Origin: DATKFM01 sp963810485
GTDB taxonomy: Bacteria; Pseudomonadota; Alphaproteobacteria; Dongiales; Dongiaceae
Assembly (NCBI GenBank): GCA_963810485.1
Contig: CAWENQ010000002.1
Coordinates: forward strand, 1-64,000
DNA length: 64,000 bases
Reading direction: 5' to 3'
The position numbers were made by a program, and so were the translations under genes. Each line of letters begins with the position of its first letter. Position 1 is the first letter of the stretch. Below are positions 25,987-35,029 of this stretch, piece after piece. The notes under the pieces are model-generated. The model ran no database searches. It worked only from the letters and a program-made list of their open reading frames with translations, and was not told where the DNA came from.

Positions 25987-27018
25987 ATGTCCGCCACCAC
26001 CGTAAACGCCACCGCGTCCACGCCCGGCTGGTTGCGCAGCCGGGAGTTCGACCTCGGCTTCATCGGCGCCATCGCCGCTCTGGGCCTGCTGTCGGGCTGC
26101 GCCGTGTCCTACAATCCGCAGCTCCTGGTCCCGATCATGCTCGCGGACCTGTGGCTGCTCGGCTATCACCATGTGGTCTCCACCTTCACCCGGCTGGCGA
26201 TGGACCGCGAGAGCTTCCGCGCGCACCGCTTCATCGTCCTGTACCTGCCGTTCATCGTCCTCGCCGTCGTGACCGCCATGGCGTTCGGCCTGGGCGTGTG
26301 GTCGCTGGTCACGCTCTATCTCTATTGGCAATGGTTCCACTATGCGCGCCAGAGCTGGGGCGTCTCCCAGGTTTACCGCCGCAAGGCCGGCGGCATTCCC
26401 CAGGACAACCTGACGGTCATGCAGGCCGCCTTCTATCTGGTGCCGCTCTGGGGCATCCTCCACCGCTCGTACCAGGCGCCGGAGATTTTCCTGTCGATGC
26501 CCGTGAAGGTGTTGCCGGTGCCCGGGCTGATGGTGGACATCGTCGGCGCCGCGGCCATCGCCGGCATCGCCTGGTTCCTGGTGACGCGCCTGATCATGTG
26601 GTGGCAGGGCCGCTTGCCGCTGGCGCATACGCTGTACGTACTGTCGCACTACACCATCTTCTATGTCGGCTATATCGCCATCGACGACATCACCGTCGGC
26701 TGGCTGACAGTGAACATCTGGCACAACGCCCAGTACATCCTGTTCGTCTGGATGTTCAACACCAACCGCTTCAAGGGCGGCATCGACCCCCAGGCCAAGT
26801 TCCTGTCCACCATCAGCCAGAACAAGAATGCCTGGATGTACTTCGCCGCCTGCCTTGGCATCACGACCGCCGTCTATGCGCCGCTGGCGGCATCCTCCCT
26901 CGCTGTGCCGATCCTGATGCTCATGTATCAGGTCTTCAACTTCCACCACTACATCGCCAATTCCATCATCTGGAAGGTCAGGCGCAAGAGCCTGCAGAAG
27001 ACGCTCGGCATCGCCTGA
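25987..27018 (+). CDS. Histidine-rich polytopic membrane protein, unknown function
   Basis: 343 residues with about eight hydrophobic helices and no signal peptide. I cannot assign it. Histidines cluster at helix ends: GYHHVVSTFTR near 60, QWFHYARQSWG near 118, LSHYTIFY near 217, IWHNAQYILF near 240 and FNFHHYIANSIIWK near 323. Such a pattern in a membrane protein recalls di-iron or other metal-dependent membrane oxygenases and desaturases, including the Brp/Blh carotene-cleavage type, but no known signature is matched. The next gene, an acyltransferase, starts 7 bases after its stop, so the two are co-transcribed and perhaps act on one lipid or glycan. Confidence 0.7.
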   Translation: MSATTVNATASTPGWLRSREFDLGFIGAIAALGLLSGCAVSYNPQLLVPIMLADLWLLGYHHVVSTFTRLAMDRESFRAHRFIVLYLPFIVLAVVTAMAFGLGVWSLVTLYLYWQWFHYARQSWGVSQVYRRKAGGIPQDNLTVMQAAFYLVPLWGILHRSYQAPEIFLSMPVKVLPVPGLMVDIVGAAAIAGIAWFLVTRLIMWWQGRLPLAHTLYVLSHYTIFYVGYIAIDDITVGWLTVNIWHNAQYILFVWMFNTNRFKGGIDPQAKFLSTISQNKNAWMYFAACLGITTAVYAPLAASSLAVPILMLMYQVFNFHHYIANSIIWKVRRKSLQKTLGIA

Positions 27019-27025
27019 TAGCGCC

Positions 27026-28246
27026 GTGACGATTGCTCTCGCTCCCGCTTCCACGACCCGTTGGACGCAGCGCGTCCGCGACTATCTCGCCATGCCCCGC
27101 GGGGCCGAGTCGATTGCCGAGCTGGACGGGCTCCGGGCGCTCGCCATCCTGTTCGTGCTGTTCCGCCATGGCGTGCGGCCGTTCTGGCGCGAGGGCGAGG
27201 CGCTCTATCCCCTGGGCGGCTGGGACGCCGGCATTCCGCTGATCAACGGCTGGGTGGGCGTCGATCTGTTCTTCGTGCTCAGCGGATTCCTGATCACCCA
27301 TCATATCTGCGGCCGCTACCGCCGGCAGGATGGGCGGATCGATTTCCGCGACTATCTCTGGCGCCGCGCGCTGCGCATCGTGCCGGCGTACTATGTAGTG
27401 ATGCTGGTGGCGGCGTTCGGGTTGATCCCCTATCTGCAGATCGACCAGAACCTGATGGCGCTGCGCATCGGCTATCACCTGCTGTTCCTGCAGGACTACC
27501 TGCCGTCGAATATCCTCGCCACCTTCTGGTCGCTGGGCGTGGAGGAGAAATTCTATCTGTTGTCGCCGCTGCTGCTGATGGCGGTGTTCCGCCTGCAGCG
27601 CCCGGCGCAGCAATATGCGGCTATCGCCGCACTTTCGGCCCTGCCCATCGTCCTGCGCTGGCTGATCCAGGCGGGAGCGCCGGGCGAGATCGACTATGTC
27701 ACCTTCTTCATGGTCTATCGCAGCCCGTTCCATGCGAGCTATGAGGGCCTGGCTATCGGCATGCTCTGCGCCCTGCTCTTCCGCGACCGCGCGGGACTGA
27801 CATGGCTGGCGAACCGGCGCAGCGCCCAGGCCTTGTTCTGGTCCGGCGCCGCCCTGTTCGCTGCTATCGTCGGCTTCGTGCCGCTGCTCGACCACATCGG
27901 CCTCTTCGACAAGGTGCCGCTGCAAAGCCTGTTGTCCATCGGAGCGGGCCTCCTGCTTCTGGGCCTCGTGTTCAAGGGCGGGCCCGGCAGGCTGTTCCGC
28001 TCGCGGCCGGCGCTGCTGCTGTCGCGGCTGGCCTATTGCCTCTATCTCGTGCATCTGGCGCTGCTGCCGATGGCGCAGGCGTTCTGCGAAGACCTGAGCT
28101 GGTTCGGCGGGCTTTCCCGGGGGGCGCAGTTCCTGGTCTTCCTGCCGCCCTATCTGGTGATCGCCACGGTGGCGGCCCTGATCCTACACTACGCGGTGGA
28201 AAAGCCGTTCCTGCTGCTGCGCGAACGCCGCCCGGCCACCGTCTAG
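27026..28246 (+). CDS. Acyltransferase 3 family membrane protein
   Basis: 406 residues starting at GTG 27026. The OafA/Acyltransferase_3 family moves acyl groups onto envelope sugars. The catalytic signature is present: LDGLRALAILFVLFRHG with the active His near 48, and GVDLFFVLSGFLI near 84. The mid-protein EEKFYLLSPLLL follows the usual WSLGVEEKFY pattern. About ten membrane helices end in HYAVEKPFLLLR. It is coupled to the histidine-rich membrane protein just upstream. Its stop codon shares the palindrome CTAG with the stop of the convergent LysE gene. Confidence 0.88.
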   Translation: MTIALAPASTTRWTQRVRDYLAMPRGAESIAELDGLRALAILFVLFRHGVRPFWREGEALYPLGGWDAGIPLINGWVGVDLFFVLSGFLITHHICGRYRRQDGRIDFRDYLWRRALRIVPAYYVVMLVAAFGLIPYLQIDQNLMALRIGYHLLFLQDYLPSNILATFWSLGVEEKFYLLSPLLLMAVFRLQRPAQQYAAIAALSALPIVLRWLIQAGAPGEIDYVTFFMVYRSPFHASYEGLAIGMLCALLFRDRAGLTWLANRRSAQALFWSGAALFAAIVGFVPLLDHIGLFDKVPLQSLLSIGAGLLLLGLVFKGGPGRLFRSRPALLLSRLAYCLYLVHLALLPMAQAFCEDLSWFGGLSRGAQFLVFLPPYLVIATVAALILHYAVEKPFLLLRERRPATV

Positions 28247-28908
28247 AACAAGCGGACCACCGCGCTCAGCGCGTAAACTCCGAAAATGATGATCAGCGTC
28301 CCGGCGATGAAGTTGGGCCAGCGGGTCGTTTGGCCGGCGCCGAAGAAATGGTGGCGGAACATGCCGACACCCTGGGTCAGCACCAGCCACCAGAGCGTGG
28401 AACCGAGGAACACGCCAATCACCAGGGCGGTGATGCCCGCGAACTCCCGTTCCGGCGAGCCGATCTGTCCGCCGGGGCCGGCCACGTCGAGGCCGGTGAA
28501 CACGGCGATGAAGGTGAGGATGGTGACGGGATTGCTCAGGGTCCAGAACAACGTGGTGAAGAAATGGCCGATCAAGCCGAGAGTGGTCGGTGGCCCTGCG
28601 GCCGGATCGATCGGCTTGGCCCTCAGCTCCACATATCCCAGATACAGCAGGAAGATTCCGCCGACGACACTGATCCAGTCCTTATGCTCGACGATGAAGG
28701 AGCTGATGAACGACAGGCTTACGGCCGCGATGAGCCCGTAAATCGCATCGGCCGTCGCCGCGCCAAGCCCGGAAACGAAGCCGGCGAGGAGCCCATCGGC
28801 CAGGGTGCGGCGGACGCAGAGCATGCCGATGGGCCCGACGGGTGCGGCAACCGCGAAACCGATTCCGATGCCCTTGAACAGCAGGATGACGTGGAGCAGC
28901 CATTCCAT
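28243..28908 (-). CDS. LysE-family amino-acid/metabolite exporter
   Basis: 221 residues from the ATG at 28908 (aggggaa site upstream; a longer in-frame start has none). Six hydrophobic segments. The family signature AAPVGPIGMLCVRRTLADGLLAGFVSGLGAATAD is at residues 19-53; then YLGYVELRAKP, the second-half motif FFTTLFWTLSNPVTILTFIAVFTG, and the final GTLIIIFGVYAL. LysE/RhtB proteins export amino acids or related compounds by proton exchange; the substrate is unknown. It overlaps the acyltransferase by four bases at the stop codons. Confidence 0.88.
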   Translation of the reverse strand: MEWLLHVILLFKGIGIGFAVAAPVGPIGMLCVRRTLADGLLAGFVSGLGAATADAIYGLIAAVSLSFISSFIVEHKDWISVVGGIFLLYLGYVELRAKPIDPAAGPPTTLGLIGHFFTTLFWTLSNPVTILTFIAVFTGLDVAGPGGQIGSPEREFAGITALVIGVFLGSTLWWLVLTQGVGMFRHHFFGAGQTTRWPNFIAGTLIIIFGVYALSAVVRLF

Positions 28909-29095
28909 CCGGGCGTTCGTTCCCCTGTGTGTCGTCCGATGCGGTCGTTTGCTGCCGCCCGACAAGGACTTAAGCCAATCGGCCCCCGGCTTGTCCATGG
29001 CCAACAGCGCCGCCGGCGGTCCGCGAGGTCAACGGCGCCGCACAGCTTGCCGGCCGTTGCTTGCCCAGGGGGCGCGGCGCTTGCTAAGACGGCGC

Positions 29096-29569
29096 ATGCC
29101 GGTCCTTCCGCTGCTGGAACTTCGCGCAGCCCTGCCCGCCGGGCAGAGGCTGCTGGGCCTCGATCTCGGTGAGAAAACCATCGGCGTCGCCGTTTCGGAT
29201 TCGCTGCTGTCGGTGGCCACGGCCGTCAGCACGATCCAGCGCAAGAAGTTCGCGCCGGATCTGGCGGCGCTGCGGCAGATCATGGCCGAACGCAATGTGG
29301 GCGGCCTCGTTATCGGCCTGCCCCTGAACATGGATGGTAGCGAGGGCCCGCGCTGCCAGTCGGTGCGGCAATTTGCCCGCAACCTCCTGGTCCAGGGCGA
29401 TTTGCCGATCGCGTTCTGGGACGAGCGGATGTCCACCATGGCGGTGACGCGGCCGATGATTGAGGCCGATCTGACCCGGAGCAAGCGCGCCCGCGCCGTC
29501 GATAGCCTGGCGGCAACCTATATCCTGCAGGGCGCCCTGGACGCCCTTGGCGCCAGCACGCGCAGGTAG
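29096..29569 (+). CDS. ruvX: Putative pre-16S rRNA nuclease / Holliday junction resolvase YqgF
   Basis: 157 residues from the ATG at 29096. RNase H-like fold: LLGLDLGEKTIGVAVSD carries the first catalytic Asp, LVIGLPLNMDGSEGPR the middle motif, and FWDERMSTMAVTR the catalytic Glu; DSLAATYILQGALD ends the domain with the last Asp. YqgF trims the 5' end of 16S rRNA and is usually essential. In-frame codons upstream (from 28805) overlap the LysE gene and are not used. It is followed 89 bases later by the M48 protease. Confidence 0.92.
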   Translation: MPVLPLLELRAALPAGQRLLGLDLGEKTIGVAVSDSLLSVATAVSTIQRKKFAPDLAALRQIMAERNVGGLVIGLPLNMDGSEGPRCQSVRQFARNLLVQGDLPIAFWDERMSTMAVTRPMIEADLTRSKRARAVDSLAATYILQGALDALGASTRR

Positions 29570-29658
29570 CAGAAGCCATCCAAATGGCCCTTGCGCGGTT
29601 GCAGCCACAGCGATATGCTCGCCGACAAATACAACCAAAAGTGGTGGGAGGAAGAAAA

Positions 29659-30495
29659 ATGTCACGCTCAGGTCGGTCCGCCCGGTTATTCCGGCGGGCC
29701 TTGTTTGGGATCGCTGCGACACTGGCGCTCGCCGGCTGTTCGGGCGCGGATTTCGTGCTGTCGGAATTGAGCGATGCCGATGTCAGCCGGGCGTCGCTGA
29801 CGGTAGGTTCGGCATCGTCATATCTGCCGAGACATCTGCGGACGGAGGCGGAGTCGCGCCAACTGCTGCGGCGGATCGCCGACCGCCTGCAAGCTTCGGC
29901 GCCGGCGCTTTGCCAGCATGCGAAGGTGAAAAACTGCCGGATCAACATCACCTATTCCAGCGACGGCGAAGTCAATGCCTACGCCTCGGGCAGGGACAGC
30001 GTGGTGGTGCAGCGCGGACTGCTCGAATTGCTGCAATCCGAGGAGGAAGTCGCCGCCGTGGTGGCCCATGAATACGGCCATCATCTGGGGCAGCATATCG
30101 AGGAGAAACAGCGCAATGCGGCGATCGGCGCCATCCTTGTGGGACTGGCCGCCGCTGGCGGTGCGATGGCGGCGGGCGCCGACGGCAACGATCCGGGGAT
30201 GACGAACGCCGTCGGCACCTGGGCCGGCGTCGGCGCGCAGATCGGCGCGCTCAGCTATTCGAAATCCCAGGAGCGGGAGGCGGACTTGCTCTCGGCCTAT
30301 CTGCTGGCGCGCGCCGGCTATGATTTGCACAAGGCGGGACATGTCTGGCAGGTGCTGGCGCAGCTCGACAAGAAAAAGACCAAGGCATCCTTGTTCGACA
30401 CCCATCTCGCCGGGCCCGAGCGCATGGCGGCCTGGGAGAAGGCGATTGTCGAGGTCGAGCACAGCCCGACCAAGCTACCGCCCTGGAAATCCTGA
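29659..30495 (+). CDS. M48-family metalloprotease lipoprotein
   Basis: 278 residues from the ATG at 29659, preceded by gggagga; in-frame codons upstream lack a site. A lipoprotein signal with lipobox LAGC (Cys near 26) points to the periplasmic face. The zinc site is HEYGHH in AAVVAHEYGHHLGQH near 145, with the third ligand in SKSQEREADLLSAYL near 220. A Gly/Ala-rich hydrophobic loop (GAILVGLAAAGGAMAAG) sits between them. It resembles LoiP/BepA-like quality-control proteases of the outer-membrane assembly path, but without the TPR region of BepA. Confidence 0.88.
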   Translation: MSRSGRSARLFRRALFGIAATLALAGCSGADFVLSELSDADVSRASLTVGSASSYLPRHLRTEAESRQLLRRIADRLQASAPALCQHAKVKNCRINITYSSDGEVNAYASGRDSVVVQRGLLELLQSEEEVAAVVAHEYGHHLGQHIEEKQRNAAIGAILVGLAAAGGAMAAGADGNDPGMTNAVGTWAGVGAQIGALSYSKSQEREADLLSAYLLARAGYDLHKAGHVWQVLAQLDKKKTKASLFDTHLAGPERMAAWEKAIVEVEHSPTKLPPWKS

Positions 30496-30600
30496 AGCAC
30501 CGGTGGGCTTGACCGGCTCGCGCCCGGCGGGGAGAGTGCGCAAATTCCCAATCGGCTTGGCCGCCGTGCGGACTTTGCGCCCTCTCGCCCCGGGAACTTC

Positions 30601-31833
30601 ATGACCGAACAGATTTCGACCGGCCCGCTCTCCGGCATCCGCGTTTTCGACCTCTCCCGTATCCTCGCGGGGCCGACCTGCACGCAGCTGCTCGGCGATC
30701 TCGGCGCGGAAGTGATCAAGATCGAGCGGCCTGGCGCTGGCGACGACACCCGCAAATGGGGCCCGCCCTATCTGAAAGGGAAGGACGGCAAGGACACCGA
30801 CGAGGCGGCCTACTATCTCAGCTCCAATCGCAACAAGCGCTCCGTCACTGTCGACATCTCCAAGCCCGAGGGCCAGGTGCTGGCGAAGAAGCTGATCGCC
30901 AAATGCGACATCATGATCGAAAACTTCAAGGTCGGCGACATGGCGCGCTATGGGCTGAGCCATGCCGATCTGAAGGATGGCAATCCCCGGCTGGTCTATT
31001 GCTCCATCAGTGGCTTCGGCCAGACGGGACCCTATGCGCCCCGTGCCGGCTATGACCTGCTGGCCCAGGGCATCGGCGGCATCATGAGCATCACCGGCGA
31101 GCCCGACCGGCCGCCGATGAAGGTTGGCGTCGGCATCGCCGACGTGATGTGCGGCATGTATGCGACGGTGGCGATCCTGGGCGCGCTGCATCACCGGGAC
31201 AAGACGGGCCAGGGGCAATACATCGATCTCGCGCTGCTGGACAGCCAGGTGGCGTGGCTGATCAATGTCGGCCTCAACTACCTGACGTCAGGCAAGGTGC
31301 CGCAGCGGGTGGGCAACGAGCATCCGAACATCGTGCCCTACAACGTGCTGCCGGCTGCGGACGGATTTATCATCCTGGCGGTCGGCAATGACGCGCAGTA
31401 CCAGAAGTTCTGCGACTTCGCCGGGGTGCCGGAACTGGCCAAGGATTCGCGCTTCCTCACCAATGCCGACCGGGTGCGCAACCGGCGGGAGATCTATGAG
31501 CTGCTGCCGGCGGTGACGCGGCGGAAGAAACAGGCGGAGTGGATCGACGGCCTCGCCAAGCTGGGCGTGCCCTGCAGCCCGGTGAACAATGTCGACCAGG
31601 TATTCGAGGACCCGCAGGTGCAGCAGCGGGAGATGAAGATCAGCATGGAGCACCCGCTCTCGGCCTCAGGCACGGTCGACCTGATCGGCAACCCGATCAA
31701 GTTCTCGGAGACGCCCGTCGATTACCGCCTGCCGCCGCCGTTTTGCGGGCAGCATACGCAGGATGTGCTCGGCGACCTGCTGCAGATGTCGGAAACAGAG
31801 ATCGACTCCCTGCGCCGGCGTGGCGTAATTTGA
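30601..31833 (+). CDS. Class III CoA-transferase (CaiB/BaiF family)
   Basis: 410 residues. It moves CoA between carboxylic acids through an aspartyl-CoA thioester. Signature segments: LSRILAGPTCTQLLGDLGAEVIKIERPGAGDDTR near 17-50, VENF-type (MIENFKVGDMARYGL), SISGFGQTGPY, and the catalytic Asp in GVGIADVMCGMYA near 180. The C-terminus LGDLLQMSETEIDSLRRRGVI is typical. Substrates cannot be read from the sequence; no adjacent acyl-CoA dehydrogenase or lyase gives a clue. Its stop is followed by a family D repeat, and the PAS gene is convergent. Confidence 0.92.
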   Translation: MTEQISTGPLSGIRVFDLSRILAGPTCTQLLGDLGAEVIKIERPGAGDDTRKWGPPYLKGKDGKDTDEAAYYLSSNRNKRSVTVDISKPEGQVLAKKLIAKCDIMIENFKVGDMARYGLSHADLKDGNPRLVYCSISGFGQTGPYAPRAGYDLLAQGIGGIMSITGEPDRPPMKVGVGIADVMCGMYATVAILGALHHRDKTGQGQYIDLALLDSQVAWLINVGLNYLTSGKVPQRVGNEHPNIVPYNVLPAADGFIILAVGNDAQYQKFCDFAGVPELAKDSRFLTNADRVRNRREIYELLPAVTRRKKQAEWIDGLAKLGVPCSPVNNVDQVFEDPQVQQREMKISMEHPLSASGTVDLIGNPIKFSETPVDYRLPPPFCGQHTQDVLGDLLQMSETEIDSLRRRGVI

Positions 31834-31863
31834 GCGCAACGAGAGCGACTGCAACAGTTCATG

Positions 31864-32003
31864 TCCCCTCTCCCCGCTTGCGGGGAGAGGGTTAGGGTGA
31901 GGGGACGTCGTACCTAAGCCTTGGTCAGATGCATCTCAATCCGCGAACCCTTGTCGACACCCCCTCACCGTGCCCTCTCCCCCACTTCGTGGCGGAGAGG
32001 GGA
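31864..32003. repeat. Palindromic repeat (family D)
   Basis: A left hairpin cccctctccccgcttgcggg-gagagg plus ttagggtgagggg (31865-31904) is mirrored by cccctcaccgtgccctctcc...ggagagggg (31961-32002). The element lies between the convergent CoA transferase and PAS genes. The same words occur as short partial copies at 11325 and 16049. It probably supplies transcript ends on both strands. Confidence 0.7.
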
Positions 32004-32528
32004 CTAATTTGAATCGCGTCGGCCCTTCAGCGATGTCGCCTCCAGCATTTCGCGCTCATGGAGGCTGAGTTTCTGATACTCCTCCATGGCGATGGCGCCG
32101 GTCGCGTTCACGCCGTCGTTTGACAGCGGCAGGATGCAGTACTGATAGGGCGCGGGCGGCCGCAGCCGGTCGCGGAAGGTTTCCAGCGCCTCGCCGAAGA
32201 TAGGCGCCTTCCGCTCCCAGACCAGGAGGTACAGGCTCTGCCAGTCGACGGTGTCGTAGGCGCTGAAATCCAGCTCGTCCAGATAGCGGCCGGTGAAATC
32301 GTAGCGCGCGTGATTGACGATTTCGGTGCCGATCAGCCGGTAGCGCACCCGGAACGGCTCGGTTTCGAACTCCGACAGGAACAGATTCGGCAGCAGGGGC
32401 TTGATGTCGCCAGGCTCGATATCGGCCCGGCGCGGCATCAGCCGGTCGCCGCGCCGCTTCAGCCAGTAGCTGTAGAGAGCGCTCACCATCCCGGATTTTA
32501 TGGTAAGCGGATCGAAACTATGAGACAT
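32004..32528 (-). CDS. PAS-domain protein (PAS_5-like)
   Basis: 174 residues from the ATG at 32528 (gagagagg site); the longer in-frame start is unsupported. It fits the alphaproteobacterial PAS_5/DUF1488-like single-domain proteins: LYSYWLKRRGDRLMPRRADIEPGDIKPLLPNLFLSEFE, then the PAS core FRVRYRLIGTEIVNHARYDFTGRYLDEL, and YCILPLSNDG near the end. No output domain is attached, so it may be a sensor subunit. It is divergent from pyrB across 191 bases. Whether it influences the pyrimidine genes is not known. Confidence 0.75.
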   Translation of the reverse strand: MSHSFDPLTIKSGMVSALYSYWLKRRGDRLMPRRADIEPGDIKPLLPNLFLSEFETEPFRVRYRLIGTEIVNHARYDFTGRYLDELDFSAYDTVDWQSLYLLVWERKAPIFGEALETFRDRLRPPAPYQYCILPLSNDGVNATGAIAMEEYQKLSLHEREMLEATSLKGRRDSN

Positions 32529-32719
32529 CGGTCGCAGTCCTCTCTCAAGCTGGCCATATACTGCATACCGCAAACATTTCAACAAAGGGACTCACGTGCC
32601 GGTGATTCGGCGGCCGCCTGCCGCAATCAGGCGAATCACCGGCGGAATCCGACCCATTGGCGGCCCTTTCCGCCGCGCCCTTGCGCCGCCGGATTGCCCG
32701 GACCTATAGTCCGCCCCCG

Positions 32720-33694
32720 ATGAGCGCATCGGCCGATCGATCTACCTCCCTCTTCTATTCGCGCCGTCATCTATTGGGAATCGAAGGACTGACAGCCCAG
32801 GAGATCGACGGGCTGATCGATTTGTCCGACTCCTATGTCGAGCAGAACCGGCGGGCCGATAAGAAGGACTCGCTGCTGCACGGGCGCACCGTCATCAACC
32901 TCTTCTTCGAGACCTCGACGCGCACCCGCACCTCGTTCGAGCTGGCGGCGAAGCGCTTGGGCGCCGATGTGGTCAACATGTCGGTGGCCACCAGCGCGAT
33001 CAAGAAGGGCGAGACACTGCTGGACACGGCAGCCACACTGAACGCCATGCGGCCGGACGTGATCGTCGTACGCCATCCCGACTCCGGCGCGGTCAATTTG
33101 TTGTCACAGAAAGTGGACTGCGCGGTGATCAATGGCGGCGACGGCAGCCATGAGCATCCGACCCAGGCGCTGCTGGACGCGCTGACCATCCGCCGCCGCC
33201 GGGGCAGCCTGGCCGGGCTGCTGGTGGCGATTTGCGGCGACATCATGCACAGCCGCGTTGCCCGCTCCAACATCCATCTGCTGACCACCATGGGCGCCCA
33301 CGTCCGGGTGATCGCGCCGCCGACGCTGCTGGCGCCTGGTATCGACCGCATGGGCGTCGAGGTCTTCACGGACATGCGCAAGGGCCTGAGGGATTGCGAC
33401 ATCGTGATGATGCTGCGGCTGCAGACCGAGCGCATGCAGGGCAGCTATGTGCCGTCGATCCGCGAATATTTCCACTTCTTCGGCCTGGACTACGAGAAGC
33501 TGGCGAACGCCAAGCCCGACGCGCTGATCATGCATCCCGGGCCGATGAACCGCGGCGTCGAGATCGACAGCGAAGTCGCCGACGATATCGACCGCAGCCT
33601 GATCCGCGAGCAGGTGGAGATGGGCGTGGCCGTGCGCATGGCCTGCCTGGATGTGCTGACCCGCAGCCTGCGGCCGAATGCGGGGCCGGCATGA
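32720..33694 (+). CDS. pyrB: Aspartate carbamoyltransferase catalytic subunit
   Basis: 324 residues from the ATG at 32720. It condenses carbamoyl phosphate and aspartate in pyrimidine synthesis. Carbamoyl-phosphate binding motif FFETSTRTRTSFELAAKRLG near 60-78, DGSHEHPTQALLDALT near 140, ICGDIMHSRVARSN near 172, MMLRLQTERM near 235 and HPGPMNRGVEI near 280. No pyrI is seen. The stop overlaps the next start (ATGA at 33691), so it is translationally coupled to the dihydroorotase-like gene, as in bacteria whose ATCase assembles with an inactive dihydroorotase homologue. Confidence 0.96.
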   Translation: MSASADRSTSLFYSRRHLLGIEGLTAQEIDGLIDLSDSYVEQNRRADKKDSLLHGRTVINLFFETSTRTRTSFELAAKRLGADVVNMSVATSAIKKGETLLDTAATLNAMRPDVIVVRHPDSGAVNLLSQKVDCAVINGGDGSHEHPTQALLDALTIRRRRGSLAGLLVAICGDIMHSRVARSNIHLLTTMGAHVRVIAPPTLLAPGIDRMGVEVFTDMRKGLRDCDIVMMLRLQTERMQGSYVPSIREYFHFFGLDYEKLANAKPDALIMHPGPMNRGVEIDSEVADDIDRSLIREQVEMGVAVRMACLDVLTRSLRPNAGPA

Positions 33695-35027
33695 TGATGC
33701 AGGAACCCCGCATCCCCCGGCAGACGCGCCCGCGCGCCATCGTCAACGCGCGGCTGCTGGATCCCGCGACCAAGCTGGATCAGCGCGGCGGCATCTTCTG
33801 GTCGACGGCGTGATCGCCGATCTCGGCGCCGATGTCGGCAAGAGCGGCCTGCCCGAGGGCACGGAGATGATCGACGCCGCCGGCCATTGCCTGTCGCCCG
33901 GCCTGATCGACATGCGCGTGCAGCTGCGCGAGCCGGGCGAGGAACATAAGGAGACGATCGCCAGCGCCGCGGCGGCAGCGGCGGCCGGCGGCGTCACCAG
34001 CATGGTGGCGCTGCCGAACACCGAGCCCGTCATCGACGACGTTGCCGGCATCGAATTCATCGCCCGGCGCGCAAGGGAAACACGGCAGACCAAGGTCTAT
34101 TGCTACGGCGCCATCACCAAGGGACTGCAGGGCCGGGATATCGTGGAGATGGGCTTGCTGGCGGAAAGCGGCGCCATCGGCTTCACCGACGGCGAGTTTG
34201 CGGTTGGCAGCGCCCGCGTGCTTTCCCGCGCCCTGAGCTACGGCCGCACGTTCGGCCTGCTGATCATCCAGCATCCGGAGGAGCCGACGCTCGCCGAGGG
34301 CGGGGCGATGAACGCGGGTGAGCTGGCGACGCGGCTCGGACTGACCGGCATTCCGCCCGCGGCCGAAGTCATGTTGATCGAGCGCGACCTGCATCTGGTG
34401 GAGCTGACCGGCGGCCGCTATCACGTGGCGCACTTGACCACCGCGGCCGCCATCGACAGCATCCGCCGCGCCAAGAAGCGCGGCCTGAAGATCACCTGCG
34501 ATACCGCGCCACACTACTTCGCGCTCAACGAACTCTCCATCGGCGACTACCGCACCTTCGCCAAGGTCTCGCCGCCGTTGCGCAGCGAGGACGACCGGCG
34601 CGCTGTCATCGCCGCCGTAGCCGACGGCACCATCGACTGCATCGCCAGCGACCACGCACCCCACGACCAGGAGTCCAAGCGCGTGCCCTTCGCCCAGGCA
34701 TCGCCCGGCGTGATCGGGGTCGAGACCATGCTGCCGGTGGGGCTGGAGCTGTATCACCGCGGCGACATCGGGTTGCTGGATCTGCTGGCGCGGATGACGG
34801 TCCGGCCGGCCGAGATCCTGGGGCTGCCGCAAGGGCGGCTGGCCAAGGGCGCACCGGCCGATGTGACGCTGTTCGATCTCAACCGCGCCTGGAAGATCGA
34901 CGTCGCGATGCTCAAGAGCAAATCCAAGAACTCCGCCTTCGACGGCAAGCCGGTGCAGGGACGCGTCTTGCGCACTATTGTCGACGGGCGCATTGTGTTC
35001 CAAGCGGATAATCACAACAAAGACTGA
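33691..35027 (+). CDS. pyrC: Dihydroorotase-like protein, HxH motif lost, one frameshift
   Basis: About 445 codons if a small indel at 33794-33797 is repaired. The first frame (from ATG 33691, IVNARLLDPATKLDQRGGI) stops at 33813. The next frame continues GVIADLGADVGKSGLPEG to 35027, and one extra base would give GGILLVDGVIADLG. The amidohydrolase fold is clear (LSPGLIDM, AITKGLQGRDIVEMG, IASDHAPHDQESK). However, the metal-binding His-x-His after GLIDM is Arg-Val-Gln (33915-33923), and the AHCED-type motif is QHPEE. It is therefore probably a non-catalytic partner that holds PyrB in its oligomer, as PyrC' does in Pseudomonas; a true dihydroorotase should exist elsewhere. Confidence 0.85.
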
Positions 35028-35029
35028 GC

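Noticed and set aside
29096..29569. A longer RuvX starting at 28805
   Set aside because: The extra 97 codons lie antisense to the LysE gene and are not part of the RNase H-like fold.
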